This document shows positions 9,794 through 19,812 of a DNA stretch of 38,847 nucleotides, one piece after another. A program made the translations under genes and the position numbers. Location: the NCBI GenBank assembly GCA_012960805.1, contig DUAO01000013.1:1-38847 (forward strand), in the 5' to 3' direction. This DNA is from Flavobacteriales bacterium (GTDB lineage Bacteria; Bacteroidota; Bacteroidia; Flavobacteriales; BACL11). The notes beneath the pieces were generated by a model. That model searched no databases and was not told the DNA's origin. It was given only the letters and a program-made list of their open reading frames with translations. Each line of letters begins with the position of its first letter. Within the stretch, counting starts at the first letter, position 1.

Positions 9794-10677
9794 TATTACT
9801 AGATAAGTGCCCAGTTTGCTTAAACAAAAATTTAGCAAACAAACTACACTGCACTGATTACACTACTTCAAAAGAAAAATTCACAATTGTTTCATGTGAA
9901 ACATGCGATTTTACTTTTACCAATCCTAGGCCAAAAGACGAATCATTAGGAGATTACTATAAATCAGACATGTACATCTCTCATACAAATAGTAGTAAGG
10001 GTTTGTTTAATTGGATGTACCAAACTGTAAGAAAATACGCTATAAGAACAAAACTCACCCTACTTAAAAGTGTGACAAATTTTGGATGCCATTTAGATGT
10101 TGGATGTGGGACAGGAGAATTCTTAAATGCTTGTCAACAAACAGGATTTAGGGTAAAAGGAGTAGAGCCCTCTAAGTTAGCTAGAGAGCAGGCTGTAAAT
10201 AACTACAGTTTATCTGTAAGTGAGGATACAAATCTAGAACAATTTAAAGATAATAAATTTGATTCTATTAGCATGTGGCATGTACTGGAGCATGTGCCAA
10301 GCCTAATCAAAACAATTACTGAATTTAAACGAATTCTAAATAAAAACGGGAAGGTAATTATTGCAGTCCCAAATCATAAAAGCTGGGACGCAAGCTATTA
10401 TGGCGAATTTTGGGCAGCATGGGATGTGCCAATTCATTTGTGGCATTTCTCAAAAGAAACCATTGAATTATTATTCAATAAAAATGGATTTAAACTAATT
10501 AAAACAAAGCCTATGCTATTTGATTCTTTTTATGTTTCGTTATTAAGTGAAGAATTTAAAACAGGAAAGAAAAAATTTATTAATGGATTTATCATTGGTA
10601 TAATATCAAATATTATTGGTCTATTCACAAAAAGAGGATGTTCTGGCGCAATTTATGTGTTTGAAAAACAAAAATAA
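9790..10677 (+). CDS. Class I SAM-dependent methyltransferase with N-terminal Cys-rich (zinc-ribbon-like) segment
   Basis: CPVCLNKNL...CETCDFTFTNPRP, then LDVGCGTGEFLNA and SMWHVLEHVP motifs. Confidence 0.88.
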   Translation: MILLDKCPVCLNKNLANKLHCTDYTTSKEKFTIVSCETCDFTFTNPRPKDESLGDYYKSDMYISHTNSSKGLFNWMYQTVRKYAIRTKLTLLKSVTNFGCHLDVGCGTGEFLNACQQTGFRVKGVEPSKLAREQAVNNYSLSVSEDTNLEQFKDNKFDSISMWHVLEHVPSLIKTITEFKRILNKNGKVIIAVPNHKSWDASYYGEFWAAWDVPIHLWHFSKETIELLFNKNGFKLIKTKPMLFDSFYVSLLSEEFKTGKKKFINGFIIGIISNIIGLFTKRGCSGAIYVFEKQK

Positions 10678-10836
10678 GTACATTTTAGTTGATTTAAGCG
10701 CCTTTCTATTAAATTATGTCGTATATAGTACGGGGAAGATAAGCTGTCGTGTTAGAGATGATGTAAATTGCTATTTGTCAACTTCATCATTTTCAGTATA
10801 TTAGCAGTATTTACGGGCTAATTATCAATTTTTTAG

Positions 10837-10844
10837 TAATTTTG
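10837..10844 (+). promoter_or_regulatory. Bacteroidota -7 box TAATTTTG
   Basis: TAnnTTTG match 16 nt upstream of the 10861 ATG. Confidence 0.4.
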
Positions 10845-10860
10845 TATTAATCTTAAATTT

Positions 10861-11874
10861 ATGAGAAAATATATTTTAATTATTGTATGTGTGCTTATAA
10901 ACACTAATCTATTAAGCCAATGTTTAAATGCTAATAGCTTATATGTAACAAATATTACGCATATAAATGCTCTGGGTAATTGGACTTCCGCTCCAGTCCC
11001 TGATCATTATTTAATTCATTATAGGATATTAGGAACAACAAATTGGAGTAATCTTGGAAACATAGACTCTGCAATGGTAAGCAGGAATATTCCGCAATTA
11101 CAACCATTAACAACTTATGAATGGCAAATAAAAACATTTTGTGATACTTCAAATCAACCAAATTCAGGCTGGTCACTTTCTGACACCTTTACAACTATAG
11201 CTTTTGTTGCGGCACCCTTCAATCCAATCATAACAAACACTATTTACAACAACATTTGTAACGTCAAAACCAGCCTTACACTAAACGCTAGTCAAGCGCA
11301 AAACGAACCTGACATAGGGACGTCAACCATTACTTCAGATGGGGGGCATTTTGATATTCAGTCGGTAGTAATGGGGGATTCGGTTGGTTACGCCATAATG
11401 AATACTAGTACTCAAACTATATTAAGTACATTGAAGGTGGGGATTATTGCTGGGCAGAACTATGCTATAATCAACTCATACGATAGCTTAGGAGCTTTCA
11501 TTGGCTTTTTTGCAATAGAAAATGTAAATGGCGGAATAAAAGTAAGCTCAACCTCTCCGAATGATGGGAATAATTATACTAGTGGATTTACTAGTGAAAT
11601 CTATTTTAGCAACCTATTTGTAACCCCCAACATTAATGGCCCTTTACATTTTTATACTGATATTCAATCAGAATTAGTTCCGCCTGATCAGTTTAATGAC
11701 ACAACCACAATTATGATTACCTGCACAAATTCTATGGCTGAAGAAATGCTACAGGGAACAAGCAATTATAAAATTTATGATTTATTTGGGAGGCCTGCTG
11801 TTTTCAAAAAAAATACAGTACTTATCTATAAATACTCAAATGGCAAAACCAAAAAAATTATTATCATAAAATAA
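10861..11874 (+). CDS. Secreted fibronectin type III-like protein with short C-terminal sorting-like tail
   Basis: N-terminal signal peptide-like segment; Fn3-like W...YLIHYRILGTTNWSNL...LQPLTTYEWQIKTFC; C-terminus YKIYDLFGRPAVFKKNTVLIYKYSNGKTKKIIIIK. Confidence 0.6.
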   Translation: MRKYILIIVCVLINTNLLSQCLNANSLYVTNITHINALGNWTSAPVPDHYLIHYRILGTTNWSNLGNIDSAMVSRNIPQLQPLTTYEWQIKTFCDTSNQPNSGWSLSDTFTTIAFVAAPFNPIITNTIYNNICNVKTSLTLNASQAQNEPDIGTSTITSDGGHFDIQSVVMGDSVGYAIMNTSTQTILSTLKVGIIAGQNYAIINSYDSLGAFIGFFAIENVNGGIKVSSTSPNDGNNYTSGFTSEIYFSNLFVTPNINGPLHFYTDIQSELVPPDQFNDTTTIMITCTNSMAEEMLQGTSNYKIYDLFGRPAVFKKNTVLIYKYSNGKTKKIIIIK

Positions 11875-11877
11875 GTG

Positions 11878-11951
11878 TGACCTAGGAGGGATTCGAACCC
11901 CCAACCGTCAGAGCCGAAATCTGATATTCTATCCAGTTGAACTACTAGGCC
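11878..11951 (-). tRNA. tRNA-Arg (anticodon TCG)
   Basis: Minus strand GGCCTAG...TCAGA-TTTCGGC-TCTGA...GGGGG-TTCGAAT-CCCTC-CTAGGTC-A folds as a cloverleaf; acceptor stem pairs with one G-U; loop TTTCGGC gives anticodon TCG; CCA not encoded. Confidence 0.93.
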
Positions 11952-11958
11952 TAAAGCA

Positions 11959-11966
11959 CAAAAGTA
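11959..11966 (-). promoter_or_regulatory. Bacteroidota -7 box TACTTTTG for tRNA-Arg
   Basis: Minus strand TACTTTTG lies 7 nt upstream of the mature tRNA 5' end. Confidence 0.5.
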
Positions 11967-12044
11967 ATCTTTAAATTAAGTATTGCAATTTTTTTTCTAT
12001 TCAGAAGTTATCTGATTGTATTATGGTATTATTGCTCCAGCATT

Positions 12045-14252
12045 ATGAAAAAATTATTTTTATTATTATTTCCTTTATTTATTCAAGGGCAAGATGTGGG
12101 AATTGGAAATTGGAAAGATTACCAATCTTATAATTCAGCTTCTTATATAGCTGAAGCTGATAACAGAATTTATTGTGTAACATCTGGAGGATTATTTTAT
12201 CTTAATAAAGAGGATAATACGATAAATAGAATGTCAAAAGTAACAGGACTCTCTGATATTGGCGTAAAACAAGTCGCCTATTCTGAGGAGTTAAAGATTA
12301 CAATTATAACATATGAAAATTGTAATATAGATCTTATAAAAAACAATCAAATTGTAAATATTTCAGATATAAAAAGGAAAGAAATTATAGGATTAAAATT
12401 AATTAATAATATTACTTTAAGAGACGGGATCGCATACCTTTCATGCTCATTTGGATTGGTTTTAGTTGATTTAGAAAAGGAAGAAATCAAAGACACATAT
12501 CATGTTGGAAATGAAATTAGCATGTATGAAATAAATGGATGTGCATTCCTAGGAGATTCAATAATCACTGCAACATCTGAGGGTATGTTTTATGCTAATG
12601 CAAATTCTCAAACTTTATCTGACTACAATAATTGGTCAGCTCTTCCGGGTCACACAAATGAAGAAACATATGACAATGTTATAATTGCAAACAATTTCAT
12701 AACAGGAGATTATTTCTTTGAACTTATTAGTATAAGTTACAATTACAATACTTTAATTAGGACTAAATTTGACAGAATTGGTGTTAATGAAGATGATGGA
12801 ACTTATACAGAGTTAACTCATTCAAAATTCGAAAATATTAAATACGCTTGGATCGATAATGGAGCTATTATTTGGGTAGCAGATTCTATAAATGGGCTGT
12901 TAAAATTTATAAATTATGAGTATCAAGAAAGTTTTACCCCTGAGGGGCCTATTAGGAATGATGTTTATAGTTTAGAATTTGCTGAAAATAAATTATATCA
13001 ATGCCATGGAGGTCATGCCAACTTTGGTTTAAATGCACTGATTAATGATGGTGTGTCAATAAAAGATGAGTATGATGATTGGAAAAATTATGATTTCTAT
13101 AATCTTGGTAATGCAAGAGATATTCTAGAGGTTGCTGTTAGAAATGGGACAGAATATTACGCTTCATGGTACAATGGAATACCTGAAATGAAGGGTGGAG
13201 AATTAATTACAAAGCATGGTTATGCCAATACAAATGGAGTATTAGATACAGTATGGTATTCAAACAACAGGATAAGAATTTCTGACTTAAAATTTGATGA
13301 GGATGGGAATTTATGGGGGTTAAGCTCAGAAGTGAACCATCCTTTATTTGTTAAAACAAAAAATGGAGAATGGCATTCATTTACAATGTATCAAAGCCAA
13401 GTGGCTTTATTTTTTGATGATTTATTAATTGATAGTTATAATCAAAAATGGGGGATACTAGGTAGGAGTGCTGGAATATTTGTATACAACGATAACAATA
13501 CCATTGAAAACTCTGCAGATGACCAATACAAATTATTAAACACAAATGTAGGTAACGGGAATCTGCCGTCATTACAAACTTACTCAATTGCTGAAGATTT
13601 AGATGGTGAAATTTGGATAGGAACTGATAAAGGAATTGGTGTTTTTTATAATCCTTCTTCTGTATTTTCTGGTGGAAATTTTGACGCACAACAAATACTA
13701 ATACAAGAGGGGGATTACGGACAATATCTACTTAGTGAAGAGAAGGTGAAATGTATTACTATTGATGGGGCAAATAGAAAATGGATAGGGACTGAAAAAT
13801 CAGGTGTCTTTTTATTATCAGAAGAAGGGACAGAAGAAATCCTACACTTTACAACTGAAAATAGTCCTTTATTTTCAAACAATATTATCGATATTGCTAT
13901 TAATCCTGAAAATGGAGAGGTCTTTATTGGGACCGGGGTAGGACTTATTTCTTATCGTTCGGATGCAACAGAAGGTATAGCGACACAAGGAGAAACTCAT
14001 GTATTTCCCAACCCTGTTAGAGAATCGTATAACGGCCCTATTGCTATAAATGGATTAGTTACTGATGTAAATATAAAAATTACAGATATTGATGGTAATT
14101 TAGTTTTTGAGGACTTTGCCAAGGGGGGGCAGGCAATCTGGAATGGGGAAAACAAGAATGGAGAAAGAGCCTCTACTGGTGTTTATTTGGTGTTTAGCAC
14201 GGATATTAATGGGGTAGAAAAAACAGTAAGTAAAATACTATTTATTCACTAA
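12045..14252 (+). CDS. porZ: PorZ-like T9SS beta-propeller protein with type A C-terminal domain
   Basis: IGNWKDYQSYNSASYIAEADNRIYCVTSGGLFYLNKEDN...LSDIGVKQVAYSEE N-terminal PorZ-type propeller; C-terminal VFPNPVRESYNGPIAINGLVTDVNIKITDIDGNLV...STGVYLVF; adjacent to recO. Confidence 0.8.
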   Translation: MKKLFLLLFPLFIQGQDVGIGNWKDYQSYNSASYIAEADNRIYCVTSGGLFYLNKEDNTINRMSKVTGLSDIGVKQVAYSEELKITIITYENCNIDLIKNNQIVNISDIKRKEIIGLKLINNITLRDGIAYLSCSFGLVLVDLEKEEIKDTYHVGNEISMYEINGCAFLGDSIITATSEGMFYANANSQTLSDYNNWSALPGHTNEETYDNVIIANNFITGDYFFELISISYNYNTLIRTKFDRIGVNEDDGTYTELTHSKFENIKYAWIDNGAIIWVADSINGLLKFINYEYQESFTPEGPIRNDVYSLEFAENKLYQCHGGHANFGLNALINDGVSIKDEYDDWKNYDFYNLGNARDILEVAVRNGTEYYASWYNGIPEMKGGELITKHGYANTNGVLDTVWYSNNRIRISDLKFDEDGNLWGLSSEVNHPLFVKTKNGEWHSFTMYQSQVALFFDDLLIDSYNQKWGILGRSAGIFVYNDNNTIENSADDQYKLLNTNVGNGNLPSLQTYSIAEDLDGEIWIGTDKGIGVFYNPSSVFSGGNFDAQQILIQEGDYGQYLLSEEKVKCITIDGANRKWIGTEKSGVFLLSEEGTEEILHFTTENSPLFSNNIIDIAINPENGEVFIGTGVGLISYRSDATEGIATQGETHVFPNPVRESYNGPIAINGLVTDVNIKITDIDGNLVFEDFAKGGQAIWNGENKNGERASTGVYLVFSTDINGVEKTVSKILFIH

Positions 14253-14959
14253 TGAAGTACAGCAGTAGGGCAATAGCGCTCAGCTATATCAAGCATGGAG
14301 AAAGCTCCGTAATTGCTAAGATTTTTACAGAAGAAAAAGGGCTTCAAAGCTTCATTATAAAAGGAGTGAGGAATAAAAAATCCAAAAAAAAACTAGGTCT
14401 ATTTCAGGCGCTACAATTGTCAAACATAAACGCAACCTATCTCTCCAAAAAAAGCCTACAATACTTAACAGATATTAGTTTATTAAATTCTCAAACGCAA
14501 GAGGGAATAAATATGAAAAAGAATTTTCTTTCTCTATTTGTAGCAGAAGTAACCTCTAAAATATTACATGAAAATGAAGTAGATAAGCCTCTATTTCAAT
14601 TTCTATGGAATTTAAAAAATACTTTAGCTACATCCAATAAAATTGATCCTAATTTTCCTATAATATTTATGATTGACCTTTCAAAATACATGGGTTTTTA
14701 TCCATTAAACAAAAAAGAAAGCCGTGCTTATTTCAACTTAGAATTGGGAGAGTTTACAAACAATACTCAGCAACTTAATTATTATATTAATCAGAAAAAT
14801 TCGCATTATTTTAAAGCTTTGCTGAACAAACAAAAAATTACAATTCCATACTCCAACAGAAATCAATTACTCTTAGATTTAATTGATTATTACAAACTCC
14901 AACACCATGAGCTTAAAAATATGACTTCCCATTTAATTATTGAATCCTTAAGAGCGTGA
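14252..14959 (+). CDS. recO: DNA repair protein RecO
   Basis: 235 aa; SSRAIALSYIKHGESSVIAKIFTEEKGLQSFIIKGVRNKKSKKKLGLFQ N-terminal OB-fold signature. Confidence 0.92.
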   Translation: MKYSSRAIALSYIKHGESSVIAKIFTEEKGLQSFIIKGVRNKKSKKKLGLFQALQLSNINATYLSKKSLQYLTDISLLNSQTQEGINMKKNFLSLFVAEVTSKILHENEVDKPLFQFLWNLKNTLATSNKIDPNFPIIFMIDLSKYMGFYPLNKKESRAYFNLELGEFTNNTQQLNYYINQKNSHYFKALLNKQKITIPYSNRNQLLLDLIDYYKLQHHELKNMTSHLIIESLRA

Positions 14960-17271
14960 GGTATTTAATTTTCTTTTTTATCCTAACTGGGTTTCAGCTT
15001 AATGCACAAGAAATTCTTGTAATTGATGCTATTACTGGGCTTCCTGTTGAGGGGGTCAGCATTGTATCTAAACTTCACAAATCTGGTATAATAAGCAATA
15101 AGGAAGGGGCGTTAAACATAAGCTCCTTTAGTTCTGAAGACACCTTAAGTATTCAACATGTCTCCTACCAAACAATACAAGAAAGAAAAAGCTCAATAAA
15201 GAAAAAAACTATTCAACTATATCTAAAAACTAACGCATTAGAGAATGTAGAGATCCTTGATTCTAGAGTTCAGAGTTTTGAGAGTGTATTAACATATCTC
15301 AAGGCAACCTCCTTAACAATACGAAATACACAAAGCACGCAAACGGCTGATTTACTTGAAAAAACTATGGGGATTAGTATTCAAAATAGCCAAAATGGAG
15401 GAGGCAGCCCAAACCTAAGAGGGATGGAAGCAAATCGACTTCTAATAATAGTTGATGGTATACCATTAAACAATACAATTTTTAGAAGTGGTCATCTTCA
15501 AAACGCTTCAACAATTAACCCTTCCTTTCTTAAAAGTACTGAGGTATTATTTGGGCCAGCATCAGTAGCTTATGGCAATGGCGCAATGGGCGGGGCTATT
15601 CTGTTCAATACCAAGCCTCCAAAAAACAAAAATAGCATGGAGTTTATCCAGCAATATGAAAGTAGTTCCAATGCTGTGTTTACTTCTATTGTAGCAAATT
15701 ATACATTGCAAAATAGTGCTAATATTAGTGGTTTTTCTTTGAAGTCTTATGGAGATTTGAAAATGGGGAACAATAGAAAACATGGCTTTTCAAATTGGGG
15801 GAAAGAAACGATAATCACAAAAGATAATATCCAAAAAGAAACTGCTTATCAGCAAGCTGATTTTTTTCATAAAACTTTATTTAAGATAAATAAAAACAAT
15901 TTTTTACTCTTTAATTCCCAGTATTCAACCTCATCTAACATTAATAGATTTGATCAACTTAATAATATAAAAGAAGAAAAACAAGAATATAAATACTGGT
16001 ACTATGGCCCTCAAAAACGATTTTTCCAAAGCATTCGATCAAAAAATTATTTCAAAAGCCTATTGGCTGATGAGGCTGTATTTACCGTTGCTTATCAAAA
16101 CATTGAAGAATCCAGACACAAACAGAAAAATGGATATGATTTAATGAATAATAGGGCTGAATATTTACAGATTTTTGATTTTAAATCTGATTTTTTAAAA
16201 CAAAAGAATATAGTTAAGTTTAACTATGGTTTTGATTCAAGATTTCAAAAATTAAACTCCGAAGCAAACCTATCAAATGAAAAGAATCTCTTTTACAATA
16301 CTAGCCGCTATCCTGACGGGGGGACAGCTGTTTTAAATAATGCTATTTACTCACAAGTTAATCTTCAATGCACAAAAAATATAATGTTATTAGCTGGTAG
16401 TCGATACAGTATAAATTCACTAACCGCTTCATTTCAGGACACAATAACTATACATCTTCCGTTTAATGAAATTAGTGTGCAAAATAGATCTTTATCCAAT
16501 TCATTCCAACTGCTTTATAGACTCAATAATGGGTTGACATTTAATGGAGCTATTTCAAATGGGTTTCGAAATCCAAATACAGATGATATTGGTAAAGTTT
16601 TCTCCAAAAATGATATCTCGGTTATAGTGCCTAATAATCAATTATCTGCTGAAAAATCATTGAATATTGAACTGGGACTACAATTAAAAATAAAAAACTT
16701 AATTAACCTGCAGATACAAGTATTTCAAACACAAATAACTGATGCAATAGAAAGAAGAGAGGCTACATTAAGTGGGTTTGATTCTATTATCTATGATGGT
16801 GAAATGATGAAAGTAATGATGAACACAAATATTGGAAGCGCTACCATAAAAGGACTTAATTTTGCTTGTCAACTAAATATTAATGACCATTTTTCACATA
16901 ATACAATAATTAATATTATTGAGGGGCAAACCGCTAATAGTCTTCCGTTAGCACACATCCCTCCCACAAATATTATTAGCTCAATAAAATATAAGTATAA
17001 ACAGCAATCTATTGATTTAAGCACGCATTATAATGGACTAAAGAAAGTGGGAGATTATGATTTAGAAGGAGTTGACAATCTTGAAGAGGCAACAATAATT
17101 GGAAATCCTTCTTGGTGCACTATCAACCTTAAATACCAAACAACAATTGACGAAAATTTAATATTGATTGCCGGTATTCATAATATTATGGATGTTCATT
17201 ACAAGACTTTTGGATCAGGAATCAGTGCTGGTGGAAGGAATTTTTCATTAACTTTGCAATCTAAATTTTAA
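14956..17271 (+). CDS. TonB-dependent receptor with carboxypeptidase-regulatory-like N-terminal domain
   Basis: Plug motif SPNLRGMEANRLLIIVDGIPLNN...VLFGPASVAYGNGAMGGAILFNTK; C-terminal beta strands; GTG start overlaps recO stop. Confidence 0.92.
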   Translation: MRYLIFFFILTGFQLNAQEILVIDAITGLPVEGVSIVSKLHKSGIISNKEGALNISSFSSEDTLSIQHVSYQTIQERKSSIKKKTIQLYLKTNALENVEILDSRVQSFESVLTYLKATSLTIRNTQSTQTADLLEKTMGISIQNSQNGGGSPNLRGMEANRLLIIVDGIPLNNTIFRSGHLQNASTINPSFLKSTEVLFGPASVAYGNGAMGGAILFNTKPPKNKNSMEFIQQYESSSNAVFTSIVANYTLQNSANISGFSLKSYGDLKMGNNRKHGFSNWGKETIITKDNIQKETAYQQADFFHKTLFKINKNNFLLFNSQYSTSSNINRFDQLNNIKEEKQEYKYWYYGPQKRFFQSIRSKNYFKSLLADEAVFTVAYQNIEESRHKQKNGYDLMNNRAEYLQIFDFKSDFLKQKNIVKFNYGFDSRFQKLNSEANLSNEKNLFYNTSRYPDGGTAVLNNAIYSQVNLQCTKNIMLLAGSRYSINSLTASFQDTITIHLPFNEISVQNRSLSNSFQLLYRLNNGLTFNGAISNGFRNPNTDDIGKVFSKNDISVIVPNNQLSAEKSLNIELGLQLKIKNLINLQIQVFQTQITDAIERREATLSGFDSIIYDGEMMKVMMNTNIGSATIKGLNFACQLNINDHFSHNTIINIIEGQTANSLPLAHIPPTNIISSIKYKYKQQSIDLSTHYNGLKKVGDYDLEGVDNLEEATIIGNPSWCTINLKYQTTIDENLILIAGIHNIMDVHYKTFGSGISAGGRNFSLTLQSKF

Positions 17272-17280
17272 ATCCTAATT

Positions 17281-19812
17281 ATGACTAACTTATTGTTAAC
17301 TATTATTTTTTGTTTTTTTAGTTTATTCGGCTTTTCTCAAATCTGGGAAGATGTATTGCTTAAAACAAATCCATCCCCTACAATTCAAGAAAAAAGTACT
17401 GCTTTTGAAAATTACCGTGCTTCTCATAATTATACTAAAGGAAATGGATTTAATCCTTATGCTAGAGAAATGGATTTCAGTCTGGAAAGAAGTTTTGGTG
17501 ACGCTACATTTAAAGCGGACGCCTTGTTTATAGAATGGGAGAAAATACAGAGTAATGAATCTCATTTAAAAACTAGCTCACAAGCTAATTGGGTTTCAAA
17601 AGGACCTATCAATACACCTATCATTTTATCAAACGGGAAGAAAAGAGGAAACGGAAGAGTAAATTGTATTGCTTTCGATCCAAACAACCCAGATATAATA
17701 TGGATTGGATCACCCGCAGGAGGCTTGTGGAAATCGATAGACGGTGGGAGCAATTGGACTACAGGTACAGACAACCTTCCTGTAATTGGCGTTTCCTCAA
17801 TTGCAATTGACCCTACAAACACACAAAATATGCTAATTGTTACTGGGGATGCTGATGCTTCAGATACCTATAGCATTGGTATATTAAAATCAACTGATGG
17901 AGGAAATACTTGGAATACAACGAGCTTAAGTTATAATATCAGTGACGAGAAAACAATAAATAAAGTAATTATAAATCCAAATAATCCTGACAGTGTTTAT
18001 GCTGTAACTAATAGCAATATTATGATAAGTACGGATGCTGGTTCAAATTGGATAATAATAGGGGCAATTGGTAGATGGCGAGATATTGAATTTAAACCTG
18101 GAACTCCATCAACTATCTATGCGGCAAAACAATCAAGTGGAGGCTCTAATATCTATAGAAGTATTGATGGAGGAGCAAATTGGAGTGTGATAAATAATGG
18201 GGTTGCGACAAGCGGTAAATATCGACCATTAATTGCGGTTACTCCAGATAATCCTGAGGTAATTTACGCTTTATATTCGGCTTCTGATTATGGATTTCAT
18301 GGTTTATATAAATCCTCAGACGCTGGAAATAGTTGGGTTTTACAATCTAATACTCCAAATATCTTAGGAAGAGAGCCAGATGGAACGGGAATAGGAGGCC
18401 AATCATGGTATGACTTAAGTTTAGGAGTAGCAACAAATAATGAAAACTTAGTGTATGTAGGAGGAATAACTCTTTGGCGATCCGATAACGGAGGTGTGAT
18501 TTGGGATATTGATGCAAATAGTGGTAATGGAAGTAATTATTCATATATGCATGTGGACCAACATGCGTTTGAATTTAACCCTCTCAATAATATTGCTTAT
18601 GCTGGTAATGATGGTGGATTTTACAAATACATGGATAATCTTAATAAGTGGGTAGATATAAGTGATGGTTTGGAAATATCTCAATTTTATCGTCTAGGAC
18701 GATCTCGATCTAACGCTGATAGAATTGTTGCTGGCGCTCAAGATAATGGCACTGAAATGCTAACAAATGGAGTTTGGGATGCTATTAGGGGGGCTGATGG
18801 CATGGAATGTGCAATTGACCCATATGATGAAGATATTATCTACTCAACTTCACAATACGGAGGCTTAAGGAAAACATATAATGGTGGGAATAACTGGAGT
18901 AATATAAAACCTGTGAGTTATGAAGGGTCTTGGGTTACCCCTTGGAAAATTCATCCAAATAATAATAACTTAATTGTTGCTGGATATGATGAGGTTTATC
19001 GATCACAAACTGCTGGCGATACATGGGACTCTATCCCTTATGGGCAAGCTATAAAAACAATTGCACTAGCCGCTTCTGATGAGGATTATATTTATGCAGG
19101 AACCTATACCTCACTAAGAGTAACAAAAGATGCTGGAGCTAATTGGGCAAACATTACGCCCTTCTTTCTTAATCATAGTATTACAGATGTTACTGTTTCT
19201 AACTCTGATGCTGATAGAGTTTGGGTCACTTTATCAGGATATGCTTCCTCTCATAAAGTATATGAATCGGTTAATGGTGGGCTAAACTTTATAAATATTA
19301 CCGCAAATGGATTGCCAAATCTTCCTGTAAACTGTATTGTTTATCAAGCAGGGACAAATGATGATTTATATGTTGGGACTGATGTTGGTGTATATTATAA
19401 AAACAATACTATGACAGATTGGATTCCTTACATGACAGGCCTGCCAAATGTAGTTGTAAAAGAGCTTGAAATTCATTATAGTTCTGGGACAATAAGTGCC
19501 GCTACTTATGGTAGGGGTATCTGGGAAAGCCCGGTAAACACCTTTTCAACTGATGTTTATGAAACATCAGCAGGACAATTTAAAATATCGCCTAATCCTG
19601 CTAAAGACAAAATTACTATTAGTATAAATAACTACGTGGACAATGATTTAACGGCTCGTATTTATTCCATTACGGGTCAATTGATACTAGAAAGTCAACT
19701 TACTAATTCAAACCATACAATGAGCACCGGCAAACTTAGTAAAGGATGTTATATTGTTGAAATTAGCAATAAGAATGGATTTTCAACAAGAGAGAAGTTG
19801 ATTATAAAATAG
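17281..19812 (+). CDS. Secreted VPS10/sortilin-like BNR-repeat protein with T9SS type A sorting domain
   Basis: Repeated SxDGGxxW/SxDAGxxW Asp-box motifs; C-terminal ISPNPAKDKITISINN...ARIYSITGQLI...LSKGCYIVEISNKNGFSTREKLIIK. Confidence 0.88.
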   Translation: MTNLLLTIIFCFFSLFGFSQIWEDVLLKTNPSPTIQEKSTAFENYRASHNYTKGNGFNPYAREMDFSLERSFGDATFKADALFIEWEKIQSNESHLKTSSQANWVSKGPINTPIILSNGKKRGNGRVNCIAFDPNNPDIIWIGSPAGGLWKSIDGGSNWTTGTDNLPVIGVSSIAIDPTNTQNMLIVTGDADASDTYSIGILKSTDGGNTWNTTSLSYNISDEKTINKVIINPNNPDSVYAVTNSNIMISTDAGSNWIIIGAIGRWRDIEFKPGTPSTIYAAKQSSGGSNIYRSIDGGANWSVINNGVATSGKYRPLIAVTPDNPEVIYALYSASDYGFHGLYKSSDAGNSWVLQSNTPNILGREPDGTGIGGQSWYDLSLGVATNNENLVYVGGITLWRSDNGGVIWDIDANSGNGSNYSYMHVDQHAFEFNPLNNIAYAGNDGGFYKYMDNLNKWVDISDGLEISQFYRLGRSRSNADRIVAGAQDNGTEMLTNGVWDAIRGADGMECAIDPYDEDIIYSTSQYGGLRKTYNGGNNWSNIKPVSYEGSWVTPWKIHPNNNNLIVAGYDEVYRSQTAGDTWDSIPYGQAIKTIALAASDEDYIYAGTYTSLRVTKDAGANWANITPFFLNHSITDVTVSNSDADRVWVTLSGYASSHKVYESVNGGLNFINITANGLPNLPVNCIVYQAGTNDDLYVGTDVGVYYKNNTMTDWIPYMTGLPNVVVKELEIHYSSGTISAATYGRGIWESPVNTFSTDVYETSAGQFKISPNPAKDKITISINNYVDNDLTARIYSITGQLILESQLTNSNHTMSTGKLSKGCYIVEISNKNGFSTREKLIIK

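Noticed and set aside
10616-10804. 62-aa ORF after the methyltransferase
   Set aside because: Mostly overlaps the methyltransferase 3' end out of frame; no homology signal recognised.
13381-13689. 102-aa antisense ORF in porZ
   Set aside because: His/Gln/Leu-rich antisense translation of a conserved gene; no supporting features.
17351-18544. Small ORFs on both strands within the BNR-repeat gene
   Set aside because: All inside a single intact 843-aa reading frame with clear repeats and CTD.
17700-19300. Possible DNA repeat array in the BNR gene
   Set aside because: Repeats are protein-level Asp-box motifs with divergent DNA; not CRISPR or tandem DNA repeats.
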